The notes beneath the pieces are model-generated. The model searched no databases, was not told where the DNA came from, and saw nothing but the letters and a program-made list of their open reading frames with translations. The translations under genes were made by a program, and so were the position numbers. Shown piece after piece: positions 5,923-7,872 of a DNA stretch of 7,872 nucleotides. This DNA comes from Chloroflexota bacterium (lineage in GTDB: Bacteria; Chloroflexota; UBA6077; JACQUR01). The first letter of the stretch is position 1. Each line of letters begins with the position of its first letter. The stretch covers positions 1-7,872 of the forward strand of contig JACQUR010000511.1 in NCBI GenBank assembly GCA_016210245.1. Reading direction: 5' to 3'.

Positions 5923-7119
5923 CTAGCCCTTCTTCAGGGCAGCCAGGACCCGGTCCCGCGTCAGCGGGATGTCCTCGACCCAGACGCCGACGGCGTTGTA
6001 GACCGCGTTGATCATCGTCGAGGCGACGGCGCCGAGCGGCGGCTCGCCGATCCCGTGGGCGCCGAACACGCCGTACTCCTTGGGCTTCTCCACCATGATG
6101 ACGTCGATCTTCCTCGGCACGTCCTTGATGGAGAGCACCTTGTAGTCCAGGATGTTGTCGTTGAGCGGCAGCCCGGTGCTCTGGTCGACCAGCAGCGCTT
6201 CGGTCAGCGCCTGGCCCAGGCCCATGATCACCCCGCCCTCGATCTGCTGCTCGACCCCCAGCGGGTTGAGCGCCCGGCCTACGTCGTGGGCGGCGACGTA
6301 CCTGGTGACCGCGATGCTGCCCGTGATGGTGTCCACCTCGATCTCGGCTGTGTGGGTGGCGAAAGCGACTCGCTCCCAGGTCGGCGGATGGACGTGCGCG
6401 CCCCGCCCGATGATCGGGTTGTTGGCAAAGGCTACCACCTCCCGGATGGACAACTTCCGGCTCCGGTCCGACTTGAAGAAGACCTCGCCGTTCCCGGTGT
6501 CGAGTTCCTCCGGGCTGACCTGGATGGTCTGGGGCGGGTTGGCGCGCCGGGCGTCGTTCACGAACTTCCTGGCGCCCCACTCCAGCAACTGCTGCTTGGC
6601 GTCCAGGCCCGCCAGATGCACCCCCCAGCCCCCGCTGTTGGTCTGGCGGCTGCCGGCCGTGTTGCCGGTGTCGGCCGTGACGTCCGTGTCGACCTCGGGG
6701 GTGATGCGGGTAGAGGCCAGTGGGATGCCCACCGACTCGGCCGCGATCATCGCCATGACCGTCCGCTCGCCCCCGCCCACTTCAGTCGCTCCGGAGATCA
6801 CGGTCAGGGTGCCATCGGCGTTGACGACGACCATCCCGGTCGAGGGGTTGCCGCCGGCGCCGTGGACGCACACGTGGCAGGCCATTCCGATACCGTGGAA
6901 CACGCCGGGCCTGACCTCGCGGGCCTTGGGCGCGTGCCACTTCTGGGCCCATCCGATCGCCTCGGTCGCCTTGACGATCGTGTCGCGCATGCCGGGGTTG
7001 CTGAAGGGACGCTTGGTGTCGGGGTTGCCGACCTCGTTCAGGTTCTTCAGGCGGATGTCGAGCGGGTTCATGCCGATGGCGTAGGCCGCCCGCTCGAGCA
7101 GGGGTTCGCGCGCCAGCTT
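5923..7119 (-). CDS. Molybdenum hydroxylase large (molybdopterin-binding) subunit, C-terminal half only, cut by IS sequence
   Basis: Members of this family (XdhA, PaoC, CoxL relatives) bind molybdopterin cytosine dinucleotide and hydroxylate purines, aldehydes or similar substrates; they are about 730-780 residues. Here only about 398 codons are recognisable. Numbering from an internal ATG at 7071: EVGGGERTVMAMIAAE (97-112) and DTGNTAGSRQT (134-144) match cofactor-binding loops, and GIGEPPLGA (340-348) carries the catalytic glutamate E343. The sequence upstream of that ATG, read without a stop as ...KLAREPLLERAAYAIGM, still looks homologous, so the ATG is not the real start; it has no ribosome site. 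Recognisable homology ends near 7117-7120 at a TA dinucleotide, after which IS630-like sequence begins. I therefore read this as a gene interrupted or truncated by an insertion; its 5' half may lie beyond the window or be lost. The C-terminus ends normally in TRDRVLAALKKG, 21 bp before the FAD gene. Family call is secure, function of the remnant unlikely. Confidence 0.88.
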   Translation of the reverse strand, partial: KLAREPLLERAAYAIGMNPLDIRLKNLNEVGNPDTKRPFSNPGMRDTIVKATEAIGWAQKWHAPKAREVRPGVFHGIGMACHVCVHGAGGNPSTGMVVVNADGTLTVISGATEVGGGERTVMAMIAAESVGIPLASTRITPEVDTDVTADTGNTAGSRQTNSGGWGVHLAGLDAKQQLLEWGARKFVNDARRANPPQTIQVSPEELDTGNGEVFFKSDRSRKLSIREVVAFANNPIIGRGAHVHPPTWERVAFATHTAEIEVDTITGSIAVTRYVAAHDVGRALNPLGVEQQIEGGVIMGLGQALTEALLVDQSTGLPLNDNILDYKVLSIKDVPRKIDVIMVEKPKEYGVFGAHGIGEPPLGAVASTMINAVYNAVGVWVEDIPLTRDRVLAALKKG

Positions 7120-7154
7120 ACTCAGCGCTGCAAGAAGAACTAAGGATGCTACAC

Positions 7155-7390
7155 CTACACCTGGTAGCCAGGTCCTCGGATGCAGCCATGCAGCACGTGC
7201 TGTTTGTGGCGTAGGCGGGCTGTGGCCAAACGCAACTCCTGGCGCAGTTTGCGTGGATTGGAGCAGCAGACGTTGCGTAGTTCGACCCGCTTCAGGTGGT
7301 TCCAGACGCCTTCGGTGGGGTTGAGGTCGGGCGCATACCCGGGCAACGGTATCTCCTCAATAATCCGGGGGAGGCCGCCCCGGCTGGGTA
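7155..7390 (-). pseudogene. IS630-family transposase, C-terminal remnant
   Basis: About 70-78 codons remain. The segment LPGYAPDLNPTEGVWNHLKR is the classic third-acidic-residue region of IS630-type DDE transposases, where the glutamate of PTEGVW is the last catalytic residue. It is followed by the typical tail VELRNVCCSNPRKLRQELRL...RLRHKQHVLHGCIRGPGYQV and a TAG stop at 7157-7155. The first two aspartates and the N-terminal helix-turn-helix are missing. The frame stays open further right across the IS66-like gene on the other strand, but that translation is not transposase-like, so the element has been cut near 7365-7390. Not functional by itself. Confidence 0.85.
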
Positions 7391-7394
7391 TACT
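7389..7394 (+). promoter_or_regulatory. -10-like TATACT directly before the IS66-like start codon
   Basis: TATACT matches five of six bases of the -10 consensus and ends six bases before ATG 7401. Transcription would begin at or next to the start codon, giving a leaderless mRNA; consistent with this there is no AGGAGG-type site before the ATG (only TTGAGGC). No clear -35 is visible. It may instead be chance or a junction remnant. Confidence 0.3.
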
Positions 7395-7400
7395 TGAGGC

Positions 7401-7872
7401 ATGAGCGTGGGGAAGCAGCGACCCGATCCGCCGCAGGAGGTGCTGGCAGCCCTGGACCTGGCCCAGGTGCCCGAGGGGCCGGTCCGGCAGGCCGTGCTCG
7501 TCCTGCTGAACCTGGTCGAAGACCTCCAACGGGAAGTACTCGAGCTCCGCGCCGAGCACCAGCGGCTGCGGGACGAGCTCAACCGGCTCAAGGGCGAGCA
7601 GGGCAAGCCCGAGGTCAAGGGCAACACCCCCAAGCCGCCGCCGAGGGACTATTCGTCCGAGCCGGAGCGGCGCACTCCCCAGGCCTGGAGCAAGGGCGCC
7701 AAACGGGCCAGCCTGCGGATCGAGCGCGAGGAGCGGCTGGAGCTGGACCGGGCCACGCTGCCCGCCGACGCCGAGTTCAAGGGCTACGAGGACGTGGTGG
7801 TCCAGGACCTGGTGGTCCGCAGCGAGACGATCCGCTTCCGCAAAGCCAAGTGGTACTCGCCCAGCGAGCACA
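7401..7872 (+). CDS. IS66-like family transposase, N-terminal part (3' end outside window)
   Basis: 157 codons are present from ATG 7401 to the window edge. Residues 30-67 form a leucine-rich coiled coil (VLLNLVEDLQREVLELRAEH then QRLRDELNRLKGEQ), as at the N-terminus of IS66 TnpC proteins. A proline-rich hinge (KGNTPKPPPRDYSSEPERR, 73-91) follows, then a region (REERLELDRATLPADAEFKG, 109-128, then YEDVVVQDLVVRSETIRFRK) that resembles the zinc-finger-like DNA-binding part in lone-transposase IS66 relatives, ending at KWYSPSEH. The cysteines of the standard IS66 zinc finger are absent here, so it belongs to the shorter variant. The catalytic DDE domain would lie beyond the window. No tnpA/tnpB accessory genes precede it; the upstream sequence is IS630 debris on the other strand. 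Family confidence is good, completeness cannot be judged. Confidence 0.78.
   Translation, partial: MSVGKQRPDPPQEVLAALDLAQVPEGPVRQAVLVLLNLVEDLQREVLELRAEHQRLRDELNRLKGEQGKPEVKGNTPKPPPRDYSSEPERRTPQAWSKGAKRASLRIEREERLELDRATLPADAEFKGYEDVVVQDLVVRSETIRFRKAKWYSPSEH

Larger units (their letters stand above)
7119..7872. mobile_element. Nested insertion-sequence debris: IS630-type 3' end invaded by an IS66-like element
   Basis: From a TA dinucleotide at 7119-7120 the hydroxylase gene is replaced by mobile-element sequence. First comes the 3' part of an IS630-type transposase on the minus strand, whose stop is about 35 bp from the TA; IS630/Tc1-mariner elements insert at TA, which fits. Its recognisable coding stops around 7365-7390, and an IS66-like transposase on the plus strand starts at 7401 and runs off the window. 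The order suggests the IS66-like element inserted in, or recombined with, an older IS630 copy. Exact ends cannot be set because the far ends are outside. Confidence 0.7.

Noticed and set aside
4829..6580. A continuous minus-strand open frame of 719 codons ending in the small IIB-like protein
   Set aside because: Only its last 135 codons look like protein. The rest overlaps the FAD and large-subunit genes in another frame of the same strand and is arginine/glycine/proline-rich, the usual shadow of GC-rich coding DNA.
6055..7143. Plus-strand open frames of 310-362 codons opposite the hydroxylase large subunit
   Set aside because: They are antisense shadows of a gene with clear motifs and have no recognisable domains.
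7391..7871. Minus-strand extension of the IS630 transposase frame up to the window edge
   Set aside because: Beyond about 7390 the translation is antisense to the IS66-like gene and has none of the expected DDE transposase features.

Overview
The window looks like a chromosomal piece of a high-GC bacterium. GTG starts, strong AGGAGG ribosome binding sites, GC-rich hairpin repeats between genes and the style of the insertion sequences would fit a Chloroflexota member. That assignment is inference; no rRNA or other decisive marker is present.

Layout. (1) Positions 1-1109, + strand: the C-terminal part of UvrA, the nucleotide-excision-repair ATPase, cut by the window edge. (2) 1320-1628, +: a small predicted ferredoxin-fold protein of unknown role. 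(3) 1629-2080: no credible gene, but a dense cluster of inverted and tandem repeats, including a palindrome-like element of about 148 bp. (4) 2161-3942, +: a two-gene redox module, a Tat-exported protein with four predicted [4Fe-4S] clusters followed by a multi-helix di-heme cytochrome b. A promoter candidate lies just upstream. No catalytic subunit is visible beside it. (5) 3939-4244, -: a solo Phd/VapB-like antitoxin whose stop codon shares CTAG with the cytochrome stop. (6) 4421-7119, -, transcribed leftwards: the C-terminal half of a molybdenum hydroxylase large subunit, then its FAD subunit carrying four extra cysteines for a [4Fe-4S] cluster (PaoB/HcrB type), then a 25-bp perfect hairpin, then a small protein that resembles a PTS IIB domain. 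(7) 7119-7872: insertion-sequence debris, namely the 3' end of an IS630-type transposase (-) and the 5' end of an IS66-like transposase (+, running off the window).

How the parts may work together. The molybdenum hydroxylase would oxidise an aldehyde, purine, CO or similar substrate and pass electrons through FeS and FAD centres. Its large subunit is broken at a TA dinucleotide where IS630-like sequence begins, so the complex is probably not made from this locus unless the 5' half continues beyond the IS. The FeS/cytochrome b pair is built like the electron-transfer and membrane subunits of formate dehydrogenase-N type enzymes and would move electrons between the outer face of the membrane and the quinone pool. 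Its catalytic partner is unknown.

The most unusual signals are the palindromic repeat element at 1841-2029, whose copies differ by paired changes that preserve a small hairpin; the heptad-built hairpin inside the hydroxylase operon; the PTS IIB-like gene in that operon; and the partnerless Tat FeS/cytochrome b module. I did not find a complete, clearly new multi-gene system.
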